Source: a bacterium
GTDB lineage: Bacteria; Babelota; Babeliae; Babelales; CAIQNR01
Assembly (NCBI GenBank): GCA_947505805.1
Contig: CANNMA010000003.1
Span: 1 to 41,441, forward strand
Direction: 5' to 3'
DNA: 41,441 nucleotides
How positions within the stretch are numbered: position 1 is the stretch's first letter; every line of letters begins with the position of its first letter. Under the pieces are notes generated by a model. It did not search any database, was not told where the DNA came from, and saw nothing but the letters and a program-made list of their open reading frames with translations. Shown here one piece after another: positions 17,028-25,967 of this stretch. A program made the translations under genes and the position numbers.

Positions 17028-17492
17028 ATGTTAATGCCTAAAAAAACAAAGTACCGTAAGGTACAGAGAGGTACCATGAAGGGGCTCTCAAAAGGCTGCA
17101 GAACAGTTGATTTTGGTGATTTTGGATTAGAAGCCATTGAGCCTGCTTGGGTCACTGCGCAGCAAATAGAAGCTATTCGTGTGTCTATGTCTCGTAAGCT
17201 AAAAAAAGAAGGTAAGTTTTTTATCCGTCTTTTTCCGGATAAGCCTGTTACAAAAAAACCAGCTGAAACACGTATGGGTAAGGGTAAGGGTAATCCAGAG
17301 CTTTGGGTTGCGGTTGTTAAAAGAGGGCGTGTAATTTGTGAAATTAGCGGTGTCACTGAAAGTCGTGCTCGTGAAGTTTTCAAAACAGCGTCATCAAAGC
17401 TTCCTTTAAAGACAAAATTTGTTAAAAAAATTACAGAGCAACAATCGGTAGTTAAAGAAATAACCAACGAGGGGCAAACCAATGAAGCATAA
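17028..17492 (+). CDS. rplP: 50S ribosomal protein uL16
   Basis: 154 residues. A late assembly protein near the A site. The N-terminus [15 protein letters not shown] matches the family, so the first ATG is kept. Core segments include [32 protein letters not shown] and [16 protein letters not shown]. Its tail is about 15 residues longer than usual ([20 protein letters not shown]) and overlaps rpmC by 11 bases. Confidence 0.96.
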   Translation: MLMPKKTKYRKVQRGTMKGLSKGCRTVDFGDFGLEAIEPAWVTAQQIEAIRVSMSRKLKKEGKFFIRLFPDKPVTKKPAETRMGKGKGNPELWVAVVKRGRVICEISGVTESRAREVFKTASSKLPLKTKFVKKITEQQSVVKEITNEGQTNEA

Positions 17493-17703
17493 TTTTGCTC
17501 AAGTGTTGCGAGACATGAAGATTGAGGAATTGCAAAAACATATTGATGAGCTTCGTCAAGCGTTGTTTAGTCTTCGTTTGAATTTAGTTACATCTCATGT
17601 AAAAGATGTTTCTCAATTTAAAAAGTTACGTCGTACCATTGCTCGTGGGTTGACTGTTTTAGGTGAAAAGCAAAATGCATCATCTAGCGAAAGAGTACAA
17701 TAA
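17482..17703 (+). CDS. rpmC: 50S ribosomal protein uL29
   Basis: 73 residues. A two-helix protein at the tunnel exit beside uL23. The pattern [19 protein letters not shown], then [14 protein letters not shown], is typical. It starts within rplP (binding site GAGG at 17470-17473) and its stop overlaps the rpsQ start by one base (TAATG), so all three are probably coupled. Confidence 0.93.
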   Translation: MKHNFAQVLRDMKIEELQKHIDELRQALFSLRLNLVTSHVKDVSQFKKLRRTIARGLTVLGEKQNASSSERVQ

Positions 17704-18008
17704 TGAGTAAAGATGTCGTAGCAAAAAAAATAAAAACTCAAAAACTATTTGTTGGGGAAGTGGTTTCTGACAAAATGGACAAGACTGTTGTTGTTACAAC
17801 AACTCGTACAGTTAAGCATCCAGTTTTTGGTAAAGTTTTGAAAAAGACAAAAAAGTATAAAGTGCATGATCCTCTTCAACAAGCTCATGTAGGTGATGTT
17901 GTTGAATTTTTCGAAGGTCGTCCTGTTTCTAAAACAAAATATATGTATTTAGCTCGAATTATTGAAAGAGTTGGTTCAGATATTATTATTAAACAAGACT
18001 TGGAGTAA
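17703..18008 (+). CDS. rpsQ: 30S ribosomal protein uS17
   Basis: 101 residues. An OB-fold protein that binds 16S rRNA early. GEVVSDKMDKTVVVTTTR (about residues 18-35), KHPVFGKVLKKTKKYKVHD and DVVEFFEGRPVSKTK are characteristic. It is about 15 residues longer than the E. coli protein, shared between a lysine-rich N-terminus and an acidic C-terminal tail. Confidence 0.95.
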   Translation: MSKDVVAKKIKTQKLFVGEVVSDKMDKTVVVTTTRTVKHPVFGKVLKKTKKYKVHDPLQQAHVGDVVEFFEGRPVSKTKYMYLARIIERVGSDIIIKQDLE

Positions 18009-18014
18009 GCAGCT

Positions 18015-18392
18015 ATGTTACAGAAACAATCCTATTTAGAAGTTGCCGATAATTCAGGGGCAAAACTTTTGCAATGCATCCATGTTATTGGAAGTACAAG
18101 AAAGCGTTATGCGTACTTAGGTGATATGATTAAATGCGCTGTTAAAAGTGCAATTCCTGGCGGTATAGTAAAAAAGAGTGATGTTGTTACAGTAGTTATT
18201 GTTCGGACTAGAAAAGAATTTAGACGTGATGATGGTAGTTATATCCGATTTGGTGAAAACGCTGGCGTTATCATTAAAGATGGTGAGCCATTAGCGTCGC
18301 GTATTTTCGGTCCTGTTGCTCGAGAACTTCGTCCTCGTCCTGGTTATAAGGGGTATCCGAAGATCGTTTCTTTAGCTGCAGAAGTTGTGTAG
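18015..18392 (+). CDS. rplN: 50S ribosomal protein uL14
   Basis: 125 residues. It lies at the subunit interface and is the docking site of the silencing factor RsfS. Clear motifs: [17 protein letters not shown] (residues 11-27), [33 protein letters not shown] and [11 protein letters not shown]. The gap to rpsQ is 6 bases. Confidence 0.97.
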   Translation: MLQKQSYLEVADNSGAKLLQCIHVIGSTRKRYAYLGDMIKCAVKSAIPGGIVKKSDVVTVVIVRTRKEFRRDDGSYIRFGENAGVIIKDGEPLASRIFGPVARELRPRPGYKGYPKIVSLAAEVV

Positions 18393-18410
18393 GTTGGGGG
18401 TCGATTAATT

Positions 18411-18722
18411 ATGATGCGCATTAGAAAAAATGACACGGTTCGTGTAATGTCTGGCAAAGACAAAGGTAAAGAAGGTATTGTTCTTACCGTTTTGCCTAAA
18501 AAAGAAAAAGTAAAAGTGGCGGGAGTGGCGATTGTTACTCGTCATTTAAAAGCTCGTAAGCAAGGGGAAGTTTCTCGAATTAAAAAAGAAGAAGCTTTCA
18601 TTTATCTTTCAAAGATTATGCCTGTTTGTGGCTCTTGCAAAAAAGCATGTCGCGTTGGAATAAAAACTTTAGAAAATGGATCATCTGCTCGTGTATGCAT
18701 GCGTTGCAAAGAGATTATGTAA
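18411..18722 (+). CDS. rplX: 50S ribosomal protein uL24
   Basis: 103 residues. An assembly initiator of the large subunit. KOW motif in KNDTVRVMSGKDKGKEGIV (about residues 6-24). The C-terminal part has two CxxC pairs (CGSC and CMRC), a zinc-ribbon-like ending found in many but not all bacteria. Two ATGs lie in tandem at 18411; either could be used, with TTGGGGG about 11 bases upstream. Confidence 0.95.
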   Translation: MMRIRKNDTVRVMSGKDKGKEGIVLTVLPKKEKVKVAGVAIVTRHLKARKQGEVSRIKKEEAFIYLSKIMPVCGSCKKACRVGIKTLENGSSARVCMRCKEIM

Positions 18723-18743
18723 AGGTGATGCAAGGGAATAATA

Positions 18744-19301
18744 ATGGCAAAATCTAGATTTGATGAAAAATATTATACAACATTACGTGCTGATTTACAG
18801 AAAAAATTAGCGCTTAAAAATATTATGGAAGTTCCAAAAATTTCTAAAATAGTTTTGAATGTTGGTGTAAAAGAAGCTGTAAATGATAGCCGTATACTAC
18901 AACATGTAAGTAAGATTCTTGCTTCTATTTCTGGGCAGGCTCCTGTCATAACAAAAGCAAGAAAATCAATTGCTGGTTTTAAAATTCGCGAAGGCATGCC
19001 TATTGGTGTGATGGTAACATTACGTCGAAGAGTTATGTATGAATTTTTAGATCGCTTGATTAATGTCGCATTACCAAATGTCCGTGATTTTCGTGGTGTA
19101 AAAACTACATTTGATTCCTCAGGAAACTATAATCTTGGTATTAAGGAATGGTCAGTTTTCCCAGAAGCTCAAGCAGTTTCTTTTGATAAAGTGCATGGTA
19201 TGAACATTACAATTTGTACTTCTGCAGCAAATGGTGAGCAGACACAAGCGCTACTTACGGGATTTAACATGCCGTTTGCTCTGAAAACAAATAAAAAATA
19301 G
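18744..19301 (+). CDS. rplE: 50S ribosomal protein uL5
   Basis: 185 residues. It binds 5S rRNA and contacts P-site tRNA and uS13. VPKISKIVLNVGVKEA (about 28-43), QAPVITKARKSIAGFKIREG, LRRRVMYEFLDRLI and PNVRDFRG are all typical. A site AAGGG is upstream of the ATG. Confidence 0.97.
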   Translation: MAKSRFDEKYYTTLRADLQKKLALKNIMEVPKISKIVLNVGVKEAVNDSRILQHVSKILASISGQAPVITKARKSIAGFKIREGMPIGVMVTLRRRVMYEFLDRLINVALPNVRDFRGVKTTFDSSGNYNLGIKEWSVFPEAQAVSFDKVHGMNITICTSAANGEQTQALLTGFNMPFALKTNKK

Positions 19302-19313
19302 GTATTAAGACAC

Positions 19314-19619
19314 ATGGCAAAAAAATCTTCTGTTGAAAAAAATAATAGGCGTCGTTTATTAGTTGATCGCTATAAAGAAAAAAGAGCAGCATTGAAAGCG
19401 ATTATAAAAAGTCAAAGTTCATCTATGCAGCAACGTTTGGAAGCTCAAGATCAACTTTCCGCTTTGCCTCGTAATTCGAGTGCTGTTCGTGTTCGTAATC
19501 GATGTGCGTTAACTGGTCGTGCTCGTGCATATATGGGATTCTTTAAGCTTTCACGTATTATGTTTAGAGAATTGGCCTTACAGGGTGTATTGCCTGGTGT
19601 TAAGAAAACAAGCTGGTAG
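19314..19619 (+). CDS. rpsN: 30S ribosomal protein uS14, zinc-free long form
   Basis: 101 residues, the long form without the CxxC-x12-CxxC zinc module. Recognised by RNRCALTGRARAYMGFFKLS and the terminal GVLPGVKKTSW. It helps assemble the 30S head. uL24 nearby keeps its cysteines, so the cluster as a whole has not become zinc-independent. Confidence 0.96.
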   Translation: MAKKSSVEKNNRRRLLVDRYKEKRAALKAIIKSQSSSMQQRLEAQDQLSALPRNSSAVRVRNRCALTGRARAYMGFFKLSRIMFRELALQGVLPGVKKTSW

Positions 19620-19634
19620 TGAGAGGGGTCTACA

Positions 19635-20045
19635 ATGTCAATAGATACAATTGGAAATTTTCTTACAGTTTTACGCAATAGAATTATGGTCTCAAGTCCT
19701 TATGCTGTTGCTGATTACTCAAAGATGAATGCGGAAATAGCACGTATTTTAAAAGAAGAAGGCTTTGTCAAAGATGTACAAGTATTTGAAGAGCAAGAGG
19801 GTAGGCTTTTAAAGAAGTCGCTGAAAGTTTTTTTTAAATATGTTCAAGGTGAGTCTGTGATGCATGAAATTACGCGAGTAAGTAAGCCAAGCAGACGCAT
19901 GTATGCTAAAGTAAAAAATTTAAAACCAGTAATCAATGGATTAGGGATTGTTATTCTTTCTACTAATCGCGGTATTATGACTGATAAACAAGCAAAAGCG
20001 AGTAATCTTCGTGTAGGCGGGGAAGTACTTTGTACCGTTTGGTAG
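19635..20045 (+). CDS. rpsH: 30S ribosomal protein uS8
   Basis: 136 residues. It binds the 16S central domain and in E. coli represses the spc operon. DTIGNFLTVLRNRI (residues 4-17), the SRRMYAKVKNLKPV stretch and GLGIVILSTNRGIMTDKQA are typical. The site GAGAGGGG is upstream of the ATG. Confidence 0.96.
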   Translation: MSIDTIGNFLTVLRNRIMVSSPYAVADYSKMNAEIARILKEEGFVKDVQVFEEQEGRLLKKSLKVFFKYVQGESVMHEITRVSKPSRRMYAKVKNLKPVINGLGIVILSTNRGIMTDKQAKASNLRVGGEVLCTVW

Positions 20046-20054
20046 AGGAAGCAT

Positions 20055-20594
20055 ATGTCAAAAGTTGGAAGAAGACCGATAAAATTGAACGATGTTAAAA
20101 TTCAAATTGATGGTCAAGAAATTAAATATACAGGTAAATGTGCTTCTGGTACTCATCTAATACCGGACGTATTAGAAATTAAATATGAAAACAATGAGGT
20201 ATCGCTTGTTCCTCGTAAAATAACTCGAGAAAGCAAATGTTTCTGGGGATTGCATAGAGCTTTACTTGCAAATAAAATTGAAGGTGCTCAAAAGCCGTTT
20301 GAAAAACAAGTTCAAATAGTTGGTCTTGGTTATAAAGCGATTCCTAAAGGAAGTATCGTTGAATTTTCGCTTGGGTATAGTCATAAAATTGATTTTGATT
20401 TACCTAAGGGAGTTACGCTTGAAGTTGATAAAGTAGGTCAATTGTTAACTCTCAAGTCTACGGATAAAGAGCTTTTGGGGCAAACTTGTGGACAGTTGCG
20501 TTTTTTACGTCCAGTTGAACCGTACAAGGGTACAGGAATTCGTCTTACTACTGATGTTGTAATTCGTAAAACTGGTAAAACTAAAGCTGGATGA
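20055..20594 (+). CDS. rplF: 50S ribosomal protein uL6
   Basis: 179 residues. It lies near the sarcin-ricin loop and the GTPase centre. KVGRRPIKL at the start, QIVGLGYKAIPKGSIVEFSL in the middle, and PVEPYKGTGIRL near the end are characteristic. The site AGAGGAAG precedes the ATG. The 36-base gap to rplR shows no terminator. Confidence 0.96.
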   Translation: MSKVGRRPIKLNDVKIQIDGQEIKYTGKCASGTHLIPDVLEIKYENNEVSLVPRKITRESKCFWGLHRALLANKIEGAQKPFEKQVQIVGLGYKAIPKGSIVEFSLGYSHKIDFDLPKGVTLEVDKVGQLLTLKSTDKELLGQTCGQLRFLRPVEPYKGTGIRLTTDVVIRKTGKTKAG

Positions 20595-20630
20595 TAAAAG
20601 AATCTCATTAGTAACAATAAGGATTAAAAC

Positions 20631-20984
20631 GTGTCTATTCACCGTAAAATTAAAAATAGTAAAAAGCGAAGAGCTTTGCATGTACGTAATCGTTTACGTC
20701 AGGATAGCACTCTTCCACGTATTTCGATATTTAGAAGTTTGCGTTATGTTTATGCGCAAATTATTGATGATGTTCAGCAACATACACTGGTTAGTTATTC
20801 ATCCTTAGAGGTGGATGCGAAGGTTAAAAAAACTGAAATCGCAAAGATTGTGGGTAAAGAATTAGCTAAGCGTGCTCTTGAAAAGGGTATTAAGCAGGTC
20901 TGTTTTGATAGAGGTAGATTTCTTTATCACGGTCGTGTGAAAGCGCTTGCTGAAGGGGCTCGTGAAGGCGGCTTACAATTTTAG
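20631..20984 (+). CDS. rplR: 50S ribosomal protein uL18
   Basis: 117 residues. It binds 5S rRNA with uL5. It starts at a GTG (AAGGA about 7 bases upstream); no in-frame ATG precedes the conserved RALHVRNRL. RISIFRSLRYVYAQIIDD, GKELAKRALEKGIKQVCFDR and YHGRVKALAEGAREGGL are typical. Confidence 0.95.
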   Translation: MSIHRKIKNSKKRRALHVRNRLRQDSTLPRISIFRSLRYVYAQIIDDVQQHTLVSYSSLEVDAKVKKTEIAKIVGKELAKRALEKGIKQVCFDRGRFLYHGRVKALAEGAREGGLQF

Positions 20985-21015
20985 GATTAGTATAATCTAG
21001 TAAGGAATAAAAAGA

Positions 21016-21555
21016 ATGGCTGAACAGTTAAAAGAAGAAATAACAAAAGATACTCCTACGATGGTTGATTACGTTGTAAACGTACGTCGTGTGACTAAAG
21101 TTACCAAAGGTGGTAAACGGTTTGCTTTTTCAGCACTTGTTGTCGTTGGTGATAAGTCTGGTAGGGTGGGTATAGCTCAGGGTAAGAGTCGTGAAGTTAC
21201 TGCTGCTATTGCAAAAGCAACTAATCGCGCTCAGAAAAATTTAGTTCAAATTCCTTTGCGTGGAGCAACTGTTCCCTACAATGTGATTGGAAAGCATGGC
21301 TCAAGTACAGTTCTTATTCGGCCTGCATATAAAGGAACGGGTGTTATTGCTGGTGGAGCTGTTCGTTCAATTATGGAAGCACTTGGAGTAAAAGATGTTC
21401 TTGCAAAGTCTATGGGTTCATCTAATCGAATGAATGTGGTCAAAGCAACATTAAATGCGCTTGCCAAACTTCGTTCTTTGAAGCATATTGCAGCAACAAG
21501 GGGTAAATCTGCGGAACAAATTGTAAAGGGAAGTCATGGAAACTCTATTAAGTAA
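21016..21555 (+). CDS. rpsE: 30S ribosomal protein uS5
   Basis: 179 residues. A fidelity protein at the mRNA entry. Double-stranded RNA-binding part in [20 protein letters not shown]; then [37 protein letters not shown] and [20 protein letters not shown]. Its last 20 bases overlap rplO in another frame. The uL30 gene (rpmD) that normally separates rpsE and rplO is missing. Confidence 0.96.
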   Translation: MAEQLKEEITKDTPTMVDYVVNVRRVTKVTKGGKRFAFSALVVVGDKSGRVGIAQGKSREVTAAIAKATNRAQKNLVQIPLRGATVPYNVIGKHGSSTVLIRPAYKGTGVIAGGAVRSIMEALGVKDVLAKSMGSSNRMNVVKATLNALAKLRSLKHIAATRGKSAEQIVKGSHGNSIK

Positions 21556-21988
21556 TCGAATTTCGATTTGTCGTAAGCGTAAACGTGTTGGTCGTGGTGG
21601 TTGTAGAGGTGGTACATCTGGTAAGGGAACTAAGGGTCAAAAAGCTCGTTCAGGTGCTGGAAGAAAACTGCGTCCTGCTTTTGAAGGTGGACAAATGCCT
21701 ATACACCGTCGTTTACCAAAACGCGGCTTTAATAACACTCAATTTAAAAAAGTCTTTGATTTAATTACATTGGCTCAGTTAGAACATTCTTTTGAAATTG
21801 GACAACAGGTAACAAAAGAATTACTTGTTGTTAAAGGTTTAGTAAAAAGTACTCGTGTATTAATTAAAGTATTGGGAACCGGCGTCTTATCAAAAAAATT
21901 GCATGTTTTTGCTGATGCTTATAGCGCTTCAGCTGCACAAGCAATAGCGGCATGTGGTGGAGAGGCTCGATTCACAAAAGAAGGATAA
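21536..21988 (+). CDS. rplO: 50S ribosomal protein uL15
   Basis: 150 residues. A late-binding protein of the large subunit. [20 protein letters not shown] (about residues 17-36), [17 protein letters not shown] and the C-terminal [20 protein letters not shown] are typical. The ATG at 21536, inside rpsE, has AAAGGGAAG just upstream, so the 20-base overlap is real and implies coupling. Its N-terminus is a few residues shorter and less regular ([17 protein letters not shown]) than the usual MRLxxLSPxxGSxK start. Confidence 0.94.
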   Translation: METLLSNRISICRKRKRVGRGGCRGGTSGKGTKGQKARSGAGRKLRPAFEGGQMPIHRRLPKRGFNNTQFKKVFDLITLAQLEHSFEIGQQVTKELLVVKGLVKSTRVLIKVLGTGVLSKKLHVFADAYSASAAQAIAACGGEARFTKEG

Positions 21989-21992
21989 AGTA

Positions 21993-23312
21993 GTGATCAT
22001 TTTTAGGAATTTTGGGAATATGTTTCGTATTCCTGAGCTCAGAAAAAAACTGTTGTTTACACTTGGAGTGTTGGTAGTTTTTCGTTTAGGACAGTACATT
22101 CCTGTAATTGGGGTGAATGTTAATAAATTGCAAGAATTTATGCATCAATCCACTGCGTTAAGTGGTTTGCTTTCATATTTGGATGTTTTTTCTGCAGGTG
22201 CGCTTTCGCAATGTACTTTGTTTGCATTGGGTATCGGGCCTTATATTACGGCTTCAATTATGATGCAGATTTTGGGCTTCACAATTCCTGAATTTGAGCG
22301 TTTGCTTAAAGAAGGAGAGTATGGAAGAAAGCTTATTAATCAATATACAAAGTATCTTGCTTTGGGATTGAGTGTCGTTTGGGGCACAATGTATGCTTTA
22401 GGACTGGAATCATATGGATTAGTGGTAGAACCAGGATGGATGTTTAGATTCATGTTTATTCTTTCTTTGTCTGCTGGTTCTATGGTTGTCATGTGGTTGG
22501 GTGATCAAATTTCATTATTTGGAATTGGTAGTGGCGGTTCGATGATTATCTTTGCAGGTATAGTTGCTCGTTTTCCTGATTATGTTATTAGAACCATTCA
22601 TGCAGTTCAAATTGGAAAGCTAGATACAATTGTAGCTATTCTAATTTTATTGATTTTTATGGCGATTACTTCGTGTATTATTTTTCTTGAAAAAGGTGAA
22701 CGTAAGATTCCAGTTCAATATGCTCGTCGTGTTGTTGGTAATCGTGTTTATGGTGGACAAAGTACTTATATTCCATTTAAGATCAATAATGCTTCTGTTA
22801 TGCCTGTAATTTTTGCTTCTACAGTTTTAAATGCTTTTATTGGTGTGCCTGGTTTGTTTGCTAATAAATATAAATTTTGTTCTATGATTGTTCAAAAATT
22901 TTCTTATTCAGGTTTTTTGTTTAATGCAATTCAGTTCGCTTTAATTGTTTTCTTCTACTATATCTATACTGCGCTTGTTTTTAATCCTGATGAATTAGCT
23001 GATAATATTAAAAAAAGTGGTGGTTTTATTCCAAATGTTAGGCCTGGAAAAAGTACAGCCGAGTTTTTTAATGATATTTTAACAAAACTTGGATTAGTTG
23101 GTGCAATTTATTTGGCTATTTTAGCAATATTGCCAAACGCATTAAGTGCGCTTATTACGATGCCTTTTTATCTGGGCGGAACTGCTTTATTGATTGTGGT
23201 TGGGGTTGCTTTGGAAACATCGACTCAAATAGAATCGTATTTGATTGAAAGAAATTATGAGGGTTTTTTAACCTCAGGTAGGCTTAAATATTCAAGAGGA
23301 ACTCCACGTTGA
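21993..23312 (+). CDS. secY: Protein translocase subunit SecY
   Basis: 439 residues from GTG 21993, chosen because AAGGA lies 7 bases upstream and because a longer frame from 21954 would overlap rplO without a binding site. SecY is the ten-span pore of the Sec translocon. Typical parts are FRIPELRKKLLFTLGVLVVF before span 1, the plug region SGLLSYLDVFSAGALSQCTL, GIGPYITASIMMQIL in span 2, and the cytoplasmic loop GERKIPVQYARRVVG. It ends ...TSGRLKYSRGTPR. adk overlaps its stop by 4 bases. Confidence 0.97.
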   Translation: MIIFRNFGNMFRIPELRKKLLFTLGVLVVFRLGQYIPVIGVNVNKLQEFMHQSTALSGLLSYLDVFSAGALSQCTLFALGIGPYITASIMMQILGFTIPEFERLLKEGEYGRKLINQYTKYLALGLSVVWGTMYALGLESYGLVVEPGWMFRFMFILSLSAGSMVVMWLGDQISLFGIGSGGSMIIFAGIVARFPDYVIRTIHAVQIGKLDTIVAILILLIFMAITSCIIFLEKGERKIPVQYARRVVGNRVYGGQSTYIPFKINNASVMPVIFASTVLNAFIGVPGLFANKYKFCSMIVQKFSYSGFLFNAIQFALIVFFYYIYTALVFNPDELADNIKKSGGFIPNVRPGKSTAEFFNDILTKLGLVGAIYLAILAILPNALSALITMPFYLGGTALLIVVGVALETSTQIESYLIERNYEGFLTSGRLKYSRGTPR

Positions 23313-23986
23313 ACGCGAAGCAAATTATTATTTTTCTCGGAGCTCCTGGTTCAGGCAAAGGAGCTCTTTCACGTCTGTGTGTTTCAAGCTTCGGCTGGGC
23401 TCAACTTTCTACTGGTAATTTGTGTAGAAAACATGTTGCAGAGGGAACTGAGCTTGGTAAACAAATAGATTTTGCTATGAAATCTGGTACACTTGTCCCA
23501 GATGAAGTGATCATTGAAATTGGTACGCGCTGGATTGACGATGAAGCTTGTAAAAGCGAATCTCTAATACTTGATGGATTTCCTCGTACGGTTGTCCAGG
23601 CTCGTGGAGTTTTAGATTTTCTTGTAAAGAAATATCCATACTTAAGAGTTGTAATTATTGAGCTTAGAGTTCCTGATCATGAAATTATTGAACGATTGAG
23701 TTCTCGATTGATTTGTACTGATAAAAGTTGTCAGGCAGTATTTTCGAGTAGAATTGAAAATTTGATGCCAAAAACGCAAGGAATATGTGATCTTTGTAGT
23801 TCAGTCTTATTTAGACGTGAAGATGATTCATCAGACGTTATTCGAGGTCGTTTAGCGACTTATCATCAACATTGTGGAAATCTTACAGCTTTTTATAAAA
23901 ATGCTGGGTATGTAGTTCATGTTATTGATGGTAACAGGGGAAGTGCAGAGGTTTTTGAAAATTTTCTTAGGCATGTGAGCGATTGA
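23309..23986 (+). CDS. adk: Adenylate kinase
   Basis: 225 residues. It interconverts ATP + AMP and 2 ADP. P-loop GAPGSGKG (residues 11-18), AMP site LSTGNLCR (33-40), DGFPRT (89-94). The long LID carries four cysteines, C136/C141 and C160/C163, a zinc-LID pattern, but the first pair is spaced C-x4-C instead of the usual C-x2-C. It starts at a TTG (23309) that overlaps the secY stop, with GAGGA 8 bases upstream. Confidence 0.95.
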   Translation: MNAKQIIIFLGAPGSGKGALSRLCVSSFGWAQLSTGNLCRKHVAEGTELGKQIDFAMKSGTLVPDEVIIEIGTRWIDDEACKSESLILDGFPRTVVQARGVLDFLVKKYPYLRVVIIELRVPDHEIIERLSSRLICTDKSCQAVFSSRIENLMPKTQGICDLCSSVLFRREDDSSDVIRGRLATYHQHCGNLTAFYKNAGYVVHVIDGNRGSAEVFENFLRHVSD

Positions 23987-24738
23987 TGATTGTTATTAAA
24001 AATAAAATAGCAATCGGAAAGATGGCTACAGCAGGTAAATTTTTGGCAGAAATTTGTGAAAAAATTGTTTTACAGGTGCAGCCTGGTGTAACAACGTTAC
24101 AGTTAGATGATTATATAAGTATGCAGCTTTTGAAAAATGGTCTTGTATCAGCAACAAAAGGGTATGTTGGATATAAGCATTCTAGTTGTGTATCAGTTAA
24201 TGATGAAGTTGTTCATGGTGTGCCGAGTAAAGAAAAAAAATTAGCATCTGGTGACTTGGTTAAAATTGATATTTGTGCATCTTGGAATGGGTATTGTGCT
24301 GATATGGCGCGTTGTTATTTTGTGGGGGAAGCTCCTCATAATAATGCTAAAGCGTTGGTTCAAGCGGCTCAAGAATCTCTTGATAAAGGGATTGCTCAAA
24401 TGAAGGTAGGCAATCGATTAACTGACATTTCTTCGGCTATTCAACAGAGTGTTGAGTCAAAGGGTTTTGGAGTTATTAGAGATTTTGCTGGGCATGGTAT
24501 CGGAAAGCGTATGCATGAAGATCCAGAAATTTTAAATTATGGAGAGCCGGGAAAAGGTCCAGTATTACAGGTAGGTATGGCGTTTGCTATAGAACCTATG
24601 ATTACTGCTGGTTCTTATGAAGTGTATGTGACCAAAGACGGTTGGACTGTTAAAACTAAAGATAAAAGTTTGGCAGCACATGTTGAGGACACGGTTGTTT
24701 TGACAGAAAACGGACCTGAAATCCTAACACGGTTATAG
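23986..24738 (+). CDS. map: Methionine aminopeptidase type I
   Basis: 250 residues. It removes initiator Met from new proteins. Dinuclear metal ligands are D95, D106, H170, E203 and E234 (VKIDI, CADMAR, GHGIG, IEPM, HVEDT); H77 and H177 are the substrate-contacting histidines. There is no N-terminal extension or zinc finger, so it is the short class Ia form. ATG 23986 overlaps the adk stop by one base; a TTG one codon upstream is the alternative. secY-adk-map-infA is a common bacterial order. Confidence 0.96.
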   Translation: MIVIKNKIAIGKMATAGKFLAEICEKIVLQVQPGVTTLQLDDYISMQLLKNGLVSATKGYVGYKHSSCVSVNDEVVHGVPSKEKKLASGDLVKIDICASWNGYCADMARCYFVGEAPHNNAKALVQAAQESLDKGIAQMKVGNRLTDISSAIQQSVESKGFGVIRDFAGHGIGKRMHEDPEILNYGEPGKGPVLQVGMAFAIEPMITAGSYEVYVTKDGWTVKTKDKSLAAHVEDTVVLTENGPEILTRL

Positions 24739-24761
24739 GGTTAGGGAGCTTGAAGGGTTGT

Positions 24762-24992
24762 ATGGAAAAGAAACAAAAAGAAGAGGTAATTAGAGTTGAT
24801 GGTGTCGTTAAAGAGACACTGCCAAATGCTATGTTTAGGGTAGAAATAGAAGGTGGACATCTGGTATTGGGACATGTTTCAGGTAAAATGCGCATGAACT
24901 ATATCAAAATATTGCCTGGTGACAAAGTTGCTTTGGAGTTATCTCCTTACGATTTAACCCGGGGAAGAATTGTTTTGCGTTATAAAAACTAG
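24762..24992 (+). CDS. infA: Translation initiation factor IF-1
   Basis: 76 residues, close to the usual 72. OB-fold S1 domain with [34 protein letters not shown] and [16 protein letters not shown] prefer the ATG at 24762 (AAGGG 4 bases upstream) because it gives the family length; a TTG at 24750 (GGGAG upstream) would add four residues and is possible. Confidence 0.96.
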   Translation: MEKKQKEEVIRVDGVVKETLPNAMFRVEIEGGHLVLGHVSGKMRMNYIKILPGDKVALELSPYDLTRGRIVLRYKN

Positions 24993-25015
24993 TCTGAAAA
25001 GAGAAAGTGGACGCT

Positions 25016-25132
25016 ATGAAAGTAAGAACAGCGGTTAAAAAGATTTGTAATGATTGTTGTATTGTCAAACGTGGTCGAGTGGTTCGTGTTATTTGCAAAA
25101 AAAATCCGCGACATAAACAAAGACAAGGGTAA
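25016..25132 (+). CDS. rpmJ: 50S ribosomal protein bL36, zinc-binding form
   Basis: 38 residues, starting [17 protein letters not shown] and ending KQRQG. All four zinc ligands are present: C11, C14, C27 and H33. It binds 23S rRNA near the GTPase centre. GAGAAAG is upstream of the ATG. Its place between infA and rpsM is the canonical one. Confidence 0.97.
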   Translation: MKVRTAVKKICNDCCIVKRGRVVRVICKKNPRHKQRQG

Positions 25133-25149
25133 TTCAGGAGTATTGTGCT

Positions 25150-25539
25150 ATGGCACGTATAGAAGGTGTAACATTACCGTATAATAAACGAATAGAATAT
25201 GGATTAACCTATGTATTCGGTATTGGTATTAAAAGCTCTCGTGATATTTTAACTAAACTTAAAATAGATATAAACACGCGAGTAAAAGATTTATCTGATG
25301 ATCAAGTTGGTGCTATTCAAAAAGAAATAACACAGGCTTATAAGACCGAAGGTGAGTTGCGTAAAGCCATTTCTTTGGACATTCGCCGCTTGCAAGAAAT
25401 TGGTTCATATCGTGGGCTTCGTCATAAGAAGGGGTTACCTGTAAGAGGACAGCGTACAAAAACAAATGCGCGTACTCGTAAAGGGCCACGTCGATCAACA
25501 AATATTATTGCATTAAAACGCAAAGTAGCTAAGAAGTAA
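25150..25539 (+). CDS. rpsM: 30S ribosomal protein uS13
   Basis: 129 residues. It bridges to the large subunit and contacts P-site tRNA through its basic tail. RIEGVTLPYNKRIEYGLTYV at the N-terminus, IRRLQEIGSYRGLRHKKGLP and RGQRTKTNARTRKGPRRS near the end are typical. The site CAGGAG precedes the ATG. Confidence 0.97.
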   Translation: MARIEGVTLPYNKRIEYGLTYVFGIGIKSSRDILTKLKIDINTRVKDLSDDQVGAIQKEITQAYKTEGELRKAISLDIRRLQEIGSYRGLRHKKGLPVRGQRTKTNARTRKGPRRSTNIIALKRKVAKK

Positions 25540-25549
25540 GGTGTAACTA

Positions 25550-25936
25550 ATGGCATATAAGCAAAAATCAAAAAAACAGAAGAAAACACGTGTTGAAACT
25601 GCTATTGTTCACGTTAAGTCTTCTTTTAATAATACGTTGGTTTCTATAACTGATCCAGAAGGAAACGTTCTTTTGCGTTGTAGTTCAGGTAGGTTGGGTT
25701 TTAAAGGAGCTCGTAAAGGAACTCCTTTTGCAGCAACTCAAATTGGTACAACGCTTGCAAAAGATATGGCAAATTTTGGGATTCGTGTGCTTGAAGTTAA
25801 CCTTCAAGGTCCTGGTTCTGGAAGAGATTCTATTGTAAGGGCATTCCAATCATCTGGTTTTTCTATTTCCGTTTTGCGCGATGTTACTCCATTGCCTCAT
25901 AATGGATGTCGCGCACCAAAAAAACGTAGAGTATAG
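25550..25936 (+). CDS. rpsK: 30S ribosomal protein uS11
   Basis: 128 residues. It lies on the platform near the mRNA exit. TAIVHVKSSFNNTLVSITD (about 17-35), GFKGARKGTPFAATQ, GPGSGRDSIVRAFQSSGFSI and the ending TPLPHNGCRAPKKRRV are typical. It follows rpsM by 10 bases. Confidence 0.97.
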   Translation: MAYKQKSKKQKKTRVETAIVHVKSSFNNTLVSITDPEGNVLLRCSSGRLGFKGARKGTPFAATQIGTTLAKDMANFGIRVLEVNLQGPGSGRDSIVRAFQSSGFSISVLRDVTPLPHNGCRAPKKRRV

Positions 25937-25967
25937 GTATTTCAGGCAGGTTAAGTGAGAACATTCT

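Noticed and set aside
17006-17482. 158-codon leftward open frame within rplP
   Set aside because: Antisense shadow of uL16, with no family resemblance and no room for its own promoter.
21954-21992. Longer SecY start at GTG 21954
   Set aside because: It overlaps rplO by 35 bases without a binding site, while GTG 21993 has AAGGA at proper spacing.
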